NCBI RefSeq assembly: GCF_027947595.1
Contig: NZ_CP116257.1
Location: forward strand, 5,022,001-5,086,000
Direction: 5' to 3'
DNA from: Streptomyces lienomycini
Lineage (GTDB): Bacteria > Actinomycetota > Actinomycetes > Streptomycetales > Streptomycetaceae
Length of the DNA: 64,000 bases
Notes under the pieces: generated by a model
Databases searched by the model: none
Told to the model about the DNA's origin: nothing
Seen by the model: only the letters and a program-made list of their open reading frames with translations
Program-made: the position numbers and the translations under genes
In this document: positions 8,309 to 18,500 of the stretch, one piece after another
Position numbering within the stretch: position 1 is the stretch's first letter
How the letters are laid out: the number at the start of each line of letters is the position of its first letter

Positions 8309-9163
8309 ATGGGGTGGGTGACGGCCGGGGACTACGAGGTCGCCCTGGACGACGGCAAGGTGGTGTGCCGCAACGCCGCCGGACGGCGGCTGAAGTCGGT
8401 GCCCGCCAAACTCGCGGACGATCCCGCGGTGGTCGGACTGCGGCAGCTCGTCGAGTGGTTGGAGCGCCACGAACGCCAGTGCCTGGGCGACGTGGAGCGG
8501 TGGATGGTGCGGTCCCTGCCCGTGCCCCTCGCCGTGCTCACCCGGGTGTGGCCCGACCCGGCCTGGCGGTCCGCCCTGCGCGACCTCGTGGTCACCGGTG
8601 CCGACGGCGAGGTCGCGGGCTTCCTGCGGGACGCCGACCCCGAGCGCGGTCTCGGCCTCGTCGACCTCGACGGGGACACGGTGCGCATCGCCCCCGACCT
8701 CGTCCGTCTCCCGCATCCCGTGCTCCTCGAAGACCTCGAGGAGCTGCGGGAGTTCGCCGTCGAGCTCGGCGTCGAACAGCGGGCTCAGCAGCTCTTCCGC
8801 GAGGTGTGGCACCGCCCCGCCGTACTCGACGCCGAGGCCACCACGGTGGACGAGTACGCGGGCGGCGCCTTCAAGGAGCTGCGCTTCCTGCACGGGCGCG
8901 TCACTCAGCTCGGCCACCGCGTACGAGGCGGATACGCCGTCTGCTCCGTGTGGGAGGACGGCCGCGGTGTGGAAGCCCGCGTCTGGGTCGGCGACTACGA
9001 CGGGTACGCCGAGACGGAGACCGGCCCCCTGATGTGGACCGACGCCGCCGGCCAGGTGGTGAAGCCGGGCCGTGTGGGACCGGTGGCCTGGTCGGAGGGC
9101 ATGCGCATGGCTGCCGCGCTGTACGCCGGTCGCGACATCGAGGACGAGGAGCGGGCCGCGTGA
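8309..9163 (+). CDS. DUF4132 domain protein, first gene of yeh-like operon
   Basis: A 284-residue cytoplasmic protein, start ATG 8309 with GGGGAGG five bases upstream. The N-terminal 110 residues follow the DUF4132 (MolR/YehI C-terminal) pattern: DYEVALDDGKVVCRNAAGRRLKSVP, LRQLVEWLERHERQCLGDVERWMV, VWPDPAWRSALRDLVV. In E. coli YehI this domain sits in a 1200-residue protein; here it is separate from the large partner encoded next, with which it shares a GTGA stop/start overlap. The biochemical activity is unknown. Fixed company with a MoxR ATPase, a VWA protein and a SWIM protein suggests a subunit of one machine. It follows directly after a DNA-damage-type promoter. Confidence 0.8.
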   Translation: MGWVTAGDYEVALDDGKVVCRNAAGRRLKSVPAKLADDPAVVGLRQLVEWLERHERQCLGDVERWMVRSLPVPLAVLTRVWPDPAWRSALRDLVVTGADGEVAGFLRDADPERGLGLVDLDGDTVRIAPDLVRLPHPVLLEDLEELREFAVELGVEQRAQQLFREVWHRPAVLDAEATTVDEYAGGAFKELRFLHGRVTQLGHRVRGGYAVCSVWEDGRGVEARVWVGDYDGYAETETGPLMWTDAAGQVVKPGRVGPVAWSEGMRMAAALYAGRDIEDEERAA

Positions 9164-12100
9164 GCACCATGGACACCATCGTCGCCGACGGCACCGTCGG
9201 CACCGTCGGCACGCGCGAGGCCGCCCGCCTCGACGAGGCCACCGCCGCCGCTCTGCTCGAGGCCGGCGCGCTCCTGCCGCCGGGCAGCAGCAGCCGGGAG
9301 GACGCCGACACCCTCACCGTCCGTACGTACGCGCATGCCGCGCTGGGTGAGCGCAGCGTCGTCCGGCTGGTGCCGGGCACCCTCGGGGAGGCGGAGGACC
9401 TCGCCCTGGACTTCCTCGGACTCGTCCGGGACGCGGAGGCGCCCGAGGTCGGTCAGGTCAAGCGGGAGACCCTCGGCTTCCCCGCCTGGGCCCTGGTCAA
9501 CGACCCGGCCAACGGGCACCACGCGCTGGCTCTGGTCAAGGACGTCGAGCGGCTCGCCCGACAGGCCAAGTCCCGGCCCGGCACCGCCAAGGAGGGCTTC
9601 GAGAAGCTCGGCGACCGCCTCGGCCGGACCGTGCCGCACTTCCTGCCCACCTTCTACGAGCAGGCCGCGCGGGTCTTCCTCCAGTTCGACAACACCACCT
9701 ACGCCGCCGCCTTCTTCGGCAAGGCCCGTGAGGCCGAGCGGGTGCACGCGCTCGCGGTGGACGAGCGGCGGCAGCGCGCCGTGTTCCTGGAGTTCGCGTT
9801 CGCGGGCGCGCTGACCGTCAAGGCGCTGAAGCAGCATGTGAGGGATCTCGCCACCAGGCTGGACGCCTCGGAGGCATGGGCGCAGTTCCGTCAGCTGGCG
9901 GTGGAACGCTGTGCGGCCGGGATGCCGCCGTACGCGTCGCTGCCGCAGGACGCACGCGGGCTGATCAAGGCGGCCGGGCTGCCCAGGGTGGAGGCGGAGT
10001 GCGAGCTCGTCGCCGACCTGGTCGCCTCACCGGCCGCAGTGCGGGCGCCCGCCTCCTTCTGGAACGCCTACCGGGCGACCTTGAGCGTCCTCGCCGGACG
10101 GCGGCCCGCCGTCCGGGAACGGCTGCTGGAGATCATGCCGGCCGGGCTGGACCACGACGCCAAGAGCGACGAGTTCTGGCTGGCGCTGCTGACCGAGTGC
10201 GGTGCCGACCGACTGCTGACCGACGAACCCGACGCGACGGGTGGGTCGGTGGACGGAGACGGCACGGGTGGCGCGGTGGGCAAGGTCGACGCGGCGGACT
10301 GGCTGAGCCGTTGGGCCGCCCACCGCAAGCGCGGCGGCACGGTGTGCGACAGTTCCCCGGCCACTCTCGGCCTCGTCGCGCGGATGGCGCCGCGGTTGCG
10401 CGCCGACGGACGGACCGTCGACCTGTTCACCGGGCGCCGGCACGTGGCCGTCGACATCGCCCTGCTCGACCTGTGCGCGGCGCAGGGCGTGCCGCTCGCC
10501 CTGCCCGCTCCCGACAGCGAGGTCCACCTGGGGCTGGACCACTGGACGCGCGACACCGGGACCGAGCGGCGTGATCTGGCCGCCGTCGCGTCGGACCCGC
10601 GGCTGCGCCCGCTGCTCCTGCGGGCGATCGGTGCCGTGGACCACTACCGGCCCTCGGGCAAGGTGCTGGACCACCTCGCCGACCATCCCGTGCTCAGCGG
10701 CGTCCTGCGCGAATGGCTGGACGACGCGGTGGGTGAACTCGCGGGCGCCGTGGGCCTGCCCGGGGCGCGCGAGGCCCTGCACCGGCTGGGCCCCTTCCGG
10801 TCGGTGGCCCCCCGGGTCAACCCCGAGGCCGTCGCCCGCGTCGCCGCCTACGAGACGGCTCCGCTGCTCGGGCGCACCCTGCGCGCCGGTGTCCTCGACG
10901 AACTGGGCTGGCCGGCCCTCGAGGAGGCCCTGCGCCTGCTCGACACCGAGACCCGGGGCCGAACCGGGACGGGGGCCGGGGCCCGGAGGGACCGCGACAC
11001 CCCGCTGACCGTGACCGAGGCATGGCCCTGCCTGGTGCTGAGCCGTGGACACAAGGCGGTCGTCGTCGGTCCGGACAAGATCCTGCTCGAACACGATCTG
11101 CGGCTCCCGCCCGACCTGGACCGTTGGCAGCGTCCTCAGTTCCGCTACACCGACGGGGAACTGCTCGTGGTGTGGTGGCACGACGGCAAGCAGCGCGGCT
11201 ATTGGTCGGCCCGCCCGTCCGAGGTCGTCACGCTCACCGGCGAGCAGGTCTCCCGCTGGTGGCACAACGAGGACACGGGCACCCCCTCCATCCCGCTGGT
11301 CGGCGGCGGCCGGGCCACCGGCGGGCCCGCCCTGCACGCCGGGGACACCGTCCTGCCCTCGACCCGGCCCGTCATCGGGGACGGCACTCTGTACTGGCGC
11401 CAGGGCAGGCAGGGGCGGCAGCACGTGTGGCTGGAGTACGACCCCGCGACGGGCACTCACGGTCGCGCCTCCCTGCCCGCCTTCCTCCGCTCCGGCATCA
11501 GCGACGACGCGACGCTGCTGCAGGACCGGTGCGAGGTGCTGCCGGTGCAGCCCGGCCTGGAACGGAGCCCGTTCGGCACCGACGGCGCCGTACTGGGACG
11601 CTGGGTGCGGGCGGAGGACGAGCCCGGTCGGACGCTCACCACCGCCGGCACGCCCGACGGCCGCACCGTCACGCTGCGGACGTCCGGGGGCGGCGAGCGC
11701 GTCGTCCCGCTCGGTGCGCTGCGGCTGCCCGGGGGCGCGGCGCCCGTCGTGGCCCGCACGCGACGCCAGATCGCCCTGTTCGCTCAGGACGACGGTACAG
11801 ACGCGGGCGTGCTCGGCCGGGTGACGTCGAACGAGCGGGGCGGGGAGTTCGCCGCGGGCACGCCGCTCGTTCCTCCGGTCGCCTTCTGGCACGCGTTGCG
11901 TCCGCGTGACGAGCGGGCCTCGGCCGTTCTGCGGGCCGTCACCGACGAGGGGGCCGCCGGCCTGCTGAGCGCGGCGGCGCGGGCGCTGGCCGAACGCCAG
12001 GCGCTGGTGACCGCCGCCCGTGGCACGGACGGGTCGGCCGACGGTTCGGCGGCGGATGCCGGGGCGGGCAGCACCGAGGGGCGGCTCGCGGTGCCGTCCG

Positions 12101-14346
12101 CCGAGGAGGTGGTACGGAAGGCCGTGTCCCGAGGGCTTCCGGGCCTCACCGACAAGCGGCTCCTCCTGGGGGTGGCGGCCCTGGTCCGCACGACTGTCCA
12201 GGTCGCCGACACGGTCACCCGCTTCGTCACGCCGCCCGAGGAGCAGCCGAAGCAGGAGCGCAGGCGCACCGAGGGCATGTTCGCGGACTACCGCCCCGAC
12301 CACGGCGACGACCGCGCCCTCGTCACGGCCGCCAACGGCCTGGCCCACCTGTGGGGGGCGTGGGGCGGCGAGAGCAAGTGGACCGCGCTCCGGCAGATTC
12401 GTGCCGTGAACCACGTGCTGTCGGGCAGGCCCGCCGACGGCGCCCGGCTGCCCGACCGGCCCCGGCGGTCCGCGCTCACCGACGGATGGCACAGCGACGA
12501 GCACACCGTCCCCGGCATCGCAGTGGTCTGGCCCGCCCTGCTCGGTGTGCTGCGGCCGCTGGCGTACCGGGCCACCGCGCCGACCGTGCCGGAGGCCGAA
12601 CGGGAGTCGCTGCTCCTCCTGTTCGAGGCGCTCGCCGAAGGGCCGCTCGCCGCACCCGGTGACGGCTGCCTCCGGGAGGTCGTTCTGGCCGAGCCGTACG
12701 ACACGCACCGGCGGCACCAGCAGCAGGAGCGCGCGGGTCAGGTACTGCGCCGGGACGGCCGCACCGTGGTCGTACTCGGCTGCCAGAACATCGACACCGC
12801 CCGGGACCGTGTCAACTGGCTCGCGCTCGACCACGATCCCGCGGGCGTGTTCGGCGCGGTCGCCCACTTCACCCTGGAGAAGGAGACCCGGCACGCGCCG
12901 GCGCTCCCGGCCGACACCCTGGCCGCGGTCGTCCGGCTGGTCCGGGACAAGGGAGCCGCGCCCTGGCAGCCCGAGGCGCCGGCCGCCCTCGCAGCTGCGA
13001 CGCGGGCGGGGCTGGGGCCGCTCCAGGCGACGGTGCTGCTCGCCGGGCAGCAGGAGAAGCTCGACGCCGACGCACTCGCCACGACCGGGCTCAAACCGCG
13101 TCAGCTGGACTCGGGCAACCGGATGCTGCGGTCGCTGCCCGCGGCGGACCGGGCGGCGCTCATCGGCGCCCTGCTGCCCGACGATCCCGCCGAGCTGTGG
13201 ACGGCCGGACCCGACACGGGCGCCGCCGGCCGGGTGTGGGCCGAGCGCCTGGGTTCCCTCGTCCGCGTGCCCGAGGACCTGGCCGCCGTGCTCGACGGCC
13301 TGCCGGGCGGGTCCGCCGAGGTCGTGCTCAACCCGGCGCGCACCCCCTGGCTCAGCCGCACCACGGTGCAGCGGCCGGACAAGGACGGCCGGCTGGTCGC
13401 GGAGGACCCCGCCGCGGTACCCCACGGTCACGCGCTGGCCGCGGCCGTCGACGCCCTCTGCTCGCTCGCCTACGCCCTCCCTCACGGCCACCCCCTGCGC
13501 GCGGCGCTGCCGCAGGCCCTGGCCGCTCTGCGCCGCCGCCTCGCCGATCCGGGGCTGCTGCTCGACCTGGATGTCGAGTGGGCGGAGAAGGGCGGCACCA
13601 CCGCCGCCGAGCTGCGCAAGGCCTACGGACTGCCCGCCGCGGGCGGCGCGGACGCGGACGGCACGACGCGGGTGGGTGAGGCCCTCGTCCTGCGCCCGTG
13701 GCACGGCGACAGGGAAACGGTGCTGGTGCGCCCGGCCGGCCTCATCGGTCCGGACGACTCCGTGTTCGGCCTCCTCGAAGGGCTGGTGGGTGTCGCGCGC
13801 GGCAGCCGAGTGCGGGCCCTGCGGGCGATCCTGGGGGACGAGCTCGCCCGCACGCTCGCCGCCGGTCTGGATTCCGAGGGGACCACGGGACCGGCGCAGG
13901 ACCCCACGGTCAGTGTTCCGGCACTCGTCGGCGAGGTCGCGGCGGCCCGCGGGCTGAGCGAGGACGCGGCGGCGCTCTACCTGCAACTGCTGGCCCTGCC
14001 CGACCCGACCGACCGCAACTGCGCCCGCTGGACCGGCTGGAAGTCGGCCCGGTCGAAGAGGGCCCGGGCCGAACTCGCCGCCACGGCGCTGGTGGTGGAG
14101 GCCAAGCGGCCGCGGGCCGGTCGTTCCCTCTTCCTGCCCTGCGGCTGGCGCGATCTCAGGTCGCCCGCCCTGCCGGTGGAGACGTGGAAGGAGGGCCTCT
14201 ATCCGGTGAGCGAGGGGCTCCGCGCCGCTCCCCTGCTCCCGGTGGGCGAGTTGTTCACCCGCGCCTGGGGACGGGTGTGCGCCCAGGACGCGCCCGCCTA
14301 CGAGGAACTCACCACCCGCACACCGCGCAAGGGCCGTCGCCGATGA
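9160..14346 (+). CDS. Very large uncharacterised protein of yeh-like operon (1728 aa)
   Basis: I recognise no enzymatic motif. GTG 9160 overlaps the previous stop (GTGA); an ATG three codons later is the alternative. There is no signal peptide or membrane segment, so it should be cytoplasmic. The N-terminal 350 residues are helical and charged (LARQAKSRPGTAKEGFEKLGDRL, FGKAREAERVHALAVDERR). A Trp-rich middle part (about 640-730; WQRPQFRYTDGELLVVWWHDGK) looks like beta-propeller or WD-like strands. The end (about 1615-1728) is basic (TGWKSARSKRARAEL, PRKGRRR), compatible with nucleic-acid contact. By position it is the partner of the DUF4132 protein and occupies the slot of E. coli YehI/MolR. 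Its stop overlaps the AAA+ gene by ATGA. Confidence 0.72.
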   Translation: MSTMDTIVADGTVGTVGTREAARLDEATAAALLEAGALLPPGSSSREDADTLTVRTYAHAALGERSVVRLVPGTLGEAEDLALDFLGLVRDAEAPEVGQVKRETLGFPAWALVNDPANGHHALALVKDVERLARQAKSRPGTAKEGFEKLGDRLGRTVPHFLPTFYEQAARVFLQFDNTTYAAAFFGKAREAERVHALAVDERRQRAVFLEFAFAGALTVKALKQHVRDLATRLDASEAWAQFRQLAVERCAAGMPPYASLPQDARGLIKAAGLPRVEAECELVADLVASPAAVRAPASFWNAYRATLSVLAGRRPAVRERLLEIMPAGLDHDAKSDEFWLALLTECGADRLLTDEPDATGGSVDGDGTGGAVGKVDAADWLSRWAAHRKRGGTVCDSSPATLGLVARMAPRLRADGRTVDLFTGRRHVAVDIALLDLCAAQGVPLALPAPDSEVHLGLDHWTRDTGTERRDLAAVASDPRLRPLLLRAIGAVDHYRPSGKVLDHLADHPVLSGVLREWLDDAVGELAGAVGLPGAREALHRLGPFRSVAPRVNPEAVARVAAYETAPLLGRTLRAGVLDELGWPALEEALRLLDTETRGRTGTGAGARRDRDTPLTVTEAWPCLVLSRGHKAVVVGPDKILLEHDLRLPPDLDRWQRPQFRYTDGELLVVWWHDGKQRGYWSARPSEVVTLTGEQVSRWWHNEDTGTPSIPLVGGGRATGGPALHAGDTVLPSTRPVIGDGTLYWRQGRQGRQHVWLEYDPATGTHGRASLPAFLRSGISDDATLLQDRCEVLPVQPGLERSPFGTDGAVLGRWVRAEDEPGRTLTTAGTPDGRTVTLRTSGGGERVVPLGALRLPGGAAPVVARTRRQIALFAQDDGTDAGVLGRVTSNERGGEFAAGTPLVPPVAFWHALRPRDERASAVLRAVTDEGAAGLLSAAARALAERQALVTAARGTDGSADGSAADAGAGSTEGRLAVPSAEEVVRKAVSRGLPGLTDKRLLLGVAALVRTTVQVADTVTRFVTPPEEQPKQERRRTEGMFADYRPDHGDDRALVTAANGLAHLWGAWGGESKWTALRQIRAVNHVLSGRPADGARLPDRPRRSALTDGWHSDEHTVPGIAVVWPALLGVLRPLAYRATAPTVPEAERESLLLLFEALAEGPLAAPGDGCLREVVLAEPYDTHRRHQQQERAGQVLRRDGRTVVVLGCQNIDTARDRVNWLALDHDPAGVFGAVAHFTLEKETRHAPALPADTLAAVVRLVRDKGAAPWQPEAPAALAAATRAGLGPLQATVLLAGQQEKLDADALATTGLKPRQLDSGNRMLRSLPAADRAALIGALLPDDPAELWTAGPDTGAAGRVWAERLGSLVRVPEDLAAVLDGLPGGSAEVVLNPARTPWLSRTTVQRPDKDGRLVAEDPAAVPHGHALAAAVDALCSLAYALPHGHPLRAALPQALAALRRRLADPGLLLDLDVEWAEKGGTTAAELRKAYGLPAAGGADADGTTRVGEALVLRPWHGDRETVLVRPAGLIGPDDSVFGLLEGLVGVARGSRVRALRAILGDELARTLAAGLDSEGTTGPAQDPTVSVPALVGEVAAARGLSEDAAALYLQLLALPDPTDRNCARWTGWKSARSKRARAELAATALVVEAKRPRAGRSLFLPCGWRDLRSPALPVETWKEGLYPVSEGLRAAPLLPVGELFTRAWGRVCAQDAPAYEELTTRTPRKGRRR

Positions 14347-15569
14347 TCCAGGACGAAGCCACCGTGACCGCCTCCCGATCCCACCCGGAAGACCCGACGA
14401 TGACCACCACCCTCTCCCCCGACACCGCCCGCCAGATCGTGCCGCCCGAGGAGCGGTACGCCACCGAGCTGGCCTTCCTCGCCGCCCACGACGACGGTCC
14501 GCGCCCGCCCGCCTGGCGGCTCACGCCCCGCGCGGCGGTCACCTTCGTCATGGGCAGCGACGGCCGCGCCCTACGGCTGCCCGAGGACGCCGAGGTGCCC
14601 GAGGGAGTGCCGCGCCGGCTGGTGGTGGAGGGCAAGTTCGTCGGCGACCGGGCGCTGGTGGAGCGGTGCGTCGTGACGCTCGCCGGGGAGCGCGGACTGC
14701 TGCTCGTCGGCGAGCCCGGCACCGCCAAGTCGATGCTGTCCGAGCTGCTGTCGGCAGCCGTGTGCGGCACCAGCGGCCTGGTGGTGCAGGGCACGGCGGG
14801 AACGACCGAGGACCAGCTCAAGTACGGCTGGAACTACGCCCTGCTGCTCGCCCAGGGCCCCAGCCGGACGGCGCTCGTGCCGTCCCCGGTGCTGACCGCG
14901 ATGACCCGGGGCGGCATCGCCCGCGTCGAGGAGGTCACCCGCTGCCTGCCGGAGGTGCAGGACGCCCTGGTCTCCCTCCTCTCCGAGCGGCGCATCGCCG
15001 TGCCCGAACTCTCGGGCACCGACGACGCCCTGGCACACGCCGCGCCCGGGTTCAACCTCATCGCCACCGCCAACCTCCGCGACAGGGGCGTCTCCGAGAT
15101 GTCCGCGGCTCTCAAGCGGCGCTTCAACTTCGAGACGGTGGGCTCCATCCCGGACCTCGACGCCGAGACGGCCCTGGTGCGCGGCCAGGCGCGGGCCTCG
15201 GTCGAACGTGCCGGCGTGCCCTTCAAGGTCGACGAGGCCGTCCTGGAGGCCCTGGTCGTCGCGTTCCGCGATCTGCGAGAAGGCCGTTCTGCGGAGGGCT
15301 GGGAAGTCGAGCGGCCCTCCACCGTCATGAGCACCGCGGAGGCGGTGTCCGTCGCGGGCGCGCTCGGGCTGGCCGCGGCGTACTTCCCCGGGGACCGCGA
15401 CGTGCTGGGGCTGCTGCCCGGGCATCTCCTCGGCGTGGTCCGCAAGGACGATCCCGCCGACGCGGCGCGGCTGCGCGGTTACTGGGACGGTCCGGTCCGG
15501 CGCCGGGCCGAGCAGGGTTCGGCCACCTGGCGCACCTTGTGGGACCTGCGCACGGTCCTGGAGGGCTGA
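14343..15569 (+). CDS. MoxR-type AAA+ ATPase (YehL-like)
   Basis: A 408-residue AAA+ protein. Walker A is GEPGTAKS at residues 123-130, the acidic Walker B pair is in ARVEEVTR (Glu196/197; the usual Asp is a Glu), and sensor 1 is in LIATANLRDRG (Asn244). PEVQDALVSLLSERR follows Walker B as in MoxR/RavA proteins. MoxR ATPases remodel protein complexes together with VWA-domain partners, and such a partner is encoded next. ATG 14343 overlaps the upstream stop; ATG 14400 has a better ribosome site (GGAAGA at 14388-14393) and would remove 19 residues. Clean gene, middle of the operon. Confidence 0.92.
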   Translation: MIQDEATVTASRSHPEDPTMTTTLSPDTARQIVPPEERYATELAFLAAHDDGPRPPAWRLTPRAAVTFVMGSDGRALRLPEDAEVPEGVPRRLVVEGKFVGDRALVERCVVTLAGERGLLLVGEPGTAKSMLSELLSAAVCGTSGLVVQGTAGTTEDQLKYGWNYALLLAQGPSRTALVPSPVLTAMTRGGIARVEEVTRCLPEVQDALVSLLSERRIAVPELSGTDDALAHAAPGFNLIATANLRDRGVSEMSAALKRRFNFETVGSIPDLDAETALVRGQARASVERAGVPFKVDEAVLEALVVAFRDLREGRSAEGWEVERPSTVMSTAEAVSVAGALGLAAAYFPGDRDVLGLLPGHLLGVVRKDDPADAARLRGYWDGPVRRRAEQGSATWRTLWDLRTVLEG

Positions 15570-15574
15570 CCCCC

Positions 15575-18500
15575 GTGTCCCGCGCACCCTCCTTTCCCGG
15601 CTCCCCGTCCTCGTGCTCCTCCGGGTCCGTGCCCCCGTCTCCCGACGAAGCGGTCGCGGCGCTCACCGATCCCGCGGGGCCGTTCCTCGTCGGCGTGCGG
15701 CATCACGCGCCGTCGCTGGCCGCGGCCGTGCCCGCGCTGCTGGACCGGGCCGCTCCTGACGTGCTGCTGGTCGAGCTGCCGGCCGAGATGCAGGAGTGGC
15801 TGCCCTGGCTCGGCCACGAGGAGACGCGGGCGCCGGTGGCGCTGGCCGCCGCCTGCGCGGAGGAGGGAGCGGGCCCGGCCTTCTACCCGTTCGCCGACTT
15901 CTCTCCCGAGCTTGCCGCCGTGCGCTGGGCCGCCCGGCGGGGCGTTCCGGTCGTCGCGTGCGACCTGCCGTTGGCGGACCGGGCGTGGCGGGAGGGGAGG
16001 CGCCCCGGCACACCCGGCACACCCGTCGCGCCCACCGTCGGCACCCCGCCCGGCGCGCGCATCGCACCCGCCGTGCCGGAGCCGGACCGTTCGGGGCTCA
16101 GCGCGGCTCTTCGGGCCCGGCTGACCGGCCGCCCAGGCGAGGACCTGTGGGACCGCCTCGTCGAGGCCACGGCTCCGGGTTCCGAGCCGGAGGCGTTGCG
16201 TCGCGCCGCGCTCCTGACCGGGTGGGCCCTGCGCGAAGAGGCAGCCGCCTCCGGAGGCGTGCCCGGGCTGGATCTTCGGCGTGAGGCCTGGATGCGCTCC
16301 CGCCTGGCGGCCGCCACGGAGGACGGCGCGCGGGCCGCTCTGGTCGTGGGCGCCTTCCACGCTCCGGCGCTGGTCTCCTCGGCCGCCGGTGCCGACCCCG
16401 GGCGGGAGGGCTCCGACGACCTCACGCGCCCGGTCGGCCGGTCCGGGTGGATCACGTCCCTCATCCCGTACACGTACGCCCTCCTGGACGAGCGGTCCGG
16501 TTATCCGGCGGGTATCCGGGATCCCGAGTGGCAGCACCTGGTGCTGCGGGCGGCGGGTGATCCGGACGCGCTGGAGGAGGCTCTGACGCACGCGGCCGTA
16601 CGGGTGTGTGCGGCTCTGCGCGGTCTCGGGCATCCGTCGGGACCCGCCGACGCACGCGAGATCGCACGGTTGGCGTCGGACCTGGCGCGGCTGCGCGGGC
16701 TGCCCGCGGCGGGCCGGGGCGAACTGGTCGAGGCGGTGCAGACCGTCCTCGCGCAGGGTGAGCCGTACGGCCGGGGGCGTGCCGTCGCCAGGGCGATGGA
16801 GCAGGTCCTCGTCGGGACCCGCGGCGGCAGGCCCGCCCCGGGCGCCCCGCGCAGTGGTCTCGCTCCCGCGGTCGAGGCGGAGCTGTCGGCTCTGGGACTG
16901 CCGGGCCCGGCGCCCGCCGGCCCGCGACCGGACGGGGCGGGTGAGGCCGCGCCGGGCACGAGCCCACGCGGGGCCACCACGCCGGCCACGACCGCCCGGG
17001 ACCTGCGGCTGGACCCCCTGCGGTCCGGCCTCGACCGGGCGCGGGACCTGCTGTTGCGCCGCCTGACCGTGTGCGGCGTGCCGTACGCCGAGCAGCGGGG
17101 TGTCGTCGGTGCGGGCGGCGCCGAGACGTTGACGACACGGTGGGAGGTGCGCTGGACACCGGCCACCGAGGCGATGCTGTCCGCGGCAGGCGTGCACGGA
17201 GTCACGTCGGCCCAGGCTGCCGAGGGGGTTCTGCGCGAGCGGTGGCGCACGGAGCGGGGCGAGGGCGGGCCCACGGCCGCTCAGAACCTGGACGGGCTGC
17301 GGCAGGCGGCCGAGTGCGGTCTGCCGGACCTGACGGACGCCCGGCTCGCGGAGACCGCGGACGTGCTGCCGACTGCCGCCACGCTGCCCGAACTGCTCAC
17401 CGGGCTGGGCTTGTCGGACCGGTTGCGGGCGGGGCATGTCCCCGGGCTTCCTGTCGACGAGCACCGTGCGGCCCGGGCCGCCGAGGTGACCGAGCTGCTC
17501 ACCGCCGCCGCGGTACGCCAGGTGGACGGGCTCAGCGGTGCGGAGGACCCGGCGGACGCGCACGCGCTGCTGGAGCTCGCCCAGCGGGCGGACGTGCTCG
17601 GGGGCGTCCGGCCGGCCGACGCGCTGGCCCGGCTGGCGCACGAGGGCTCACCCCTGATGCGCGGCGCCGCCGGGGCCGTCCGGGTACTGCTCGGGCACGA
17701 GGAACCCGGCGTACTCGGCGAACGCGTCGCGTCCTGGGTCGACGCCGCATGCGACCGTGCGTCCCGCTCCGCGCTCACCGCCCGGCTGACGGGGCTGCTG
17801 ACGGCCGCGGGGCCGCTGCTGGAGTCGGCGGCTCCAGCGCTCGAACCGCTCCTCGACCGGGTGTCGGAGTTGACCGACCGGGAGTTCCTGAAGCGGTTGC
17901 CCGCGCTGCGCGGCGGCTTCGACACGCTCAGCCCGGCCGCCCGTGACCGTCTCCTCTCCACCGTCGAGGAGCGCCTGGACACCGACCGGTTGGCCGACAC
18001 GGGTGGAGTGGATCCCGCCGCGCTCGCCCTGTGGACCCGGGCGGACGTCACGGCACGGGCCGCGCTCGACGGGCTCGGACTGCTGCCCCCGGCGGCGCGC
18101 ACGGGCCCGGCTCCGGTCCCCGTTCCAGTTCCGGCTTCGGCTTCGGCTCCGTACCCGTTCACGACCACCATCCCGACTGGCAAAGCCAGCCGGCCCGCAG
18201 AGGCCGGACGAACCACCCGAGCCACCCGAACCACCCCCACCGGCCCGCCCGGCGGCGTGGCCAGGGGGGCCGCCGGCGCTCGCCCTGTCGCCGCCGCGGA
18301 TCACCGCCTCGCCCCCGCCGACCGCTGGCGGCTCGTGCTCGGTCGCCGTACCGACCGGCTGTCCCCGGCGGCGGCCGCACCGGCCACCGCGTTGGACGAG
18401 TTGTACGGCAGCGGGCGCGGTGAGGGCAGCAGGGGCGACCTGACCGGGCCCGGCGGGGGCGGTTCGGGGGGCGGCCGGGAGGCTTCGTACCCGGGTGTGC

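Noticed and set aside
10027..13986. A 1319-residue open frame on the minus strand
   Set aside because: It lies wholly antisense to the coupled 1728-residue gene, has no ribosome site and is rich in Arg/Gly/Gln as expected from the reverse frame of GC-rich coding DNA.
14666..15574. Upstream extension of the DUF5682-VWA frame over the AAA+ gene
   Set aside because: It overlaps the conserved AAA+ frame. The GTG at 15575 has a good GGAGGG and starts just before the DUF5682 pattern.
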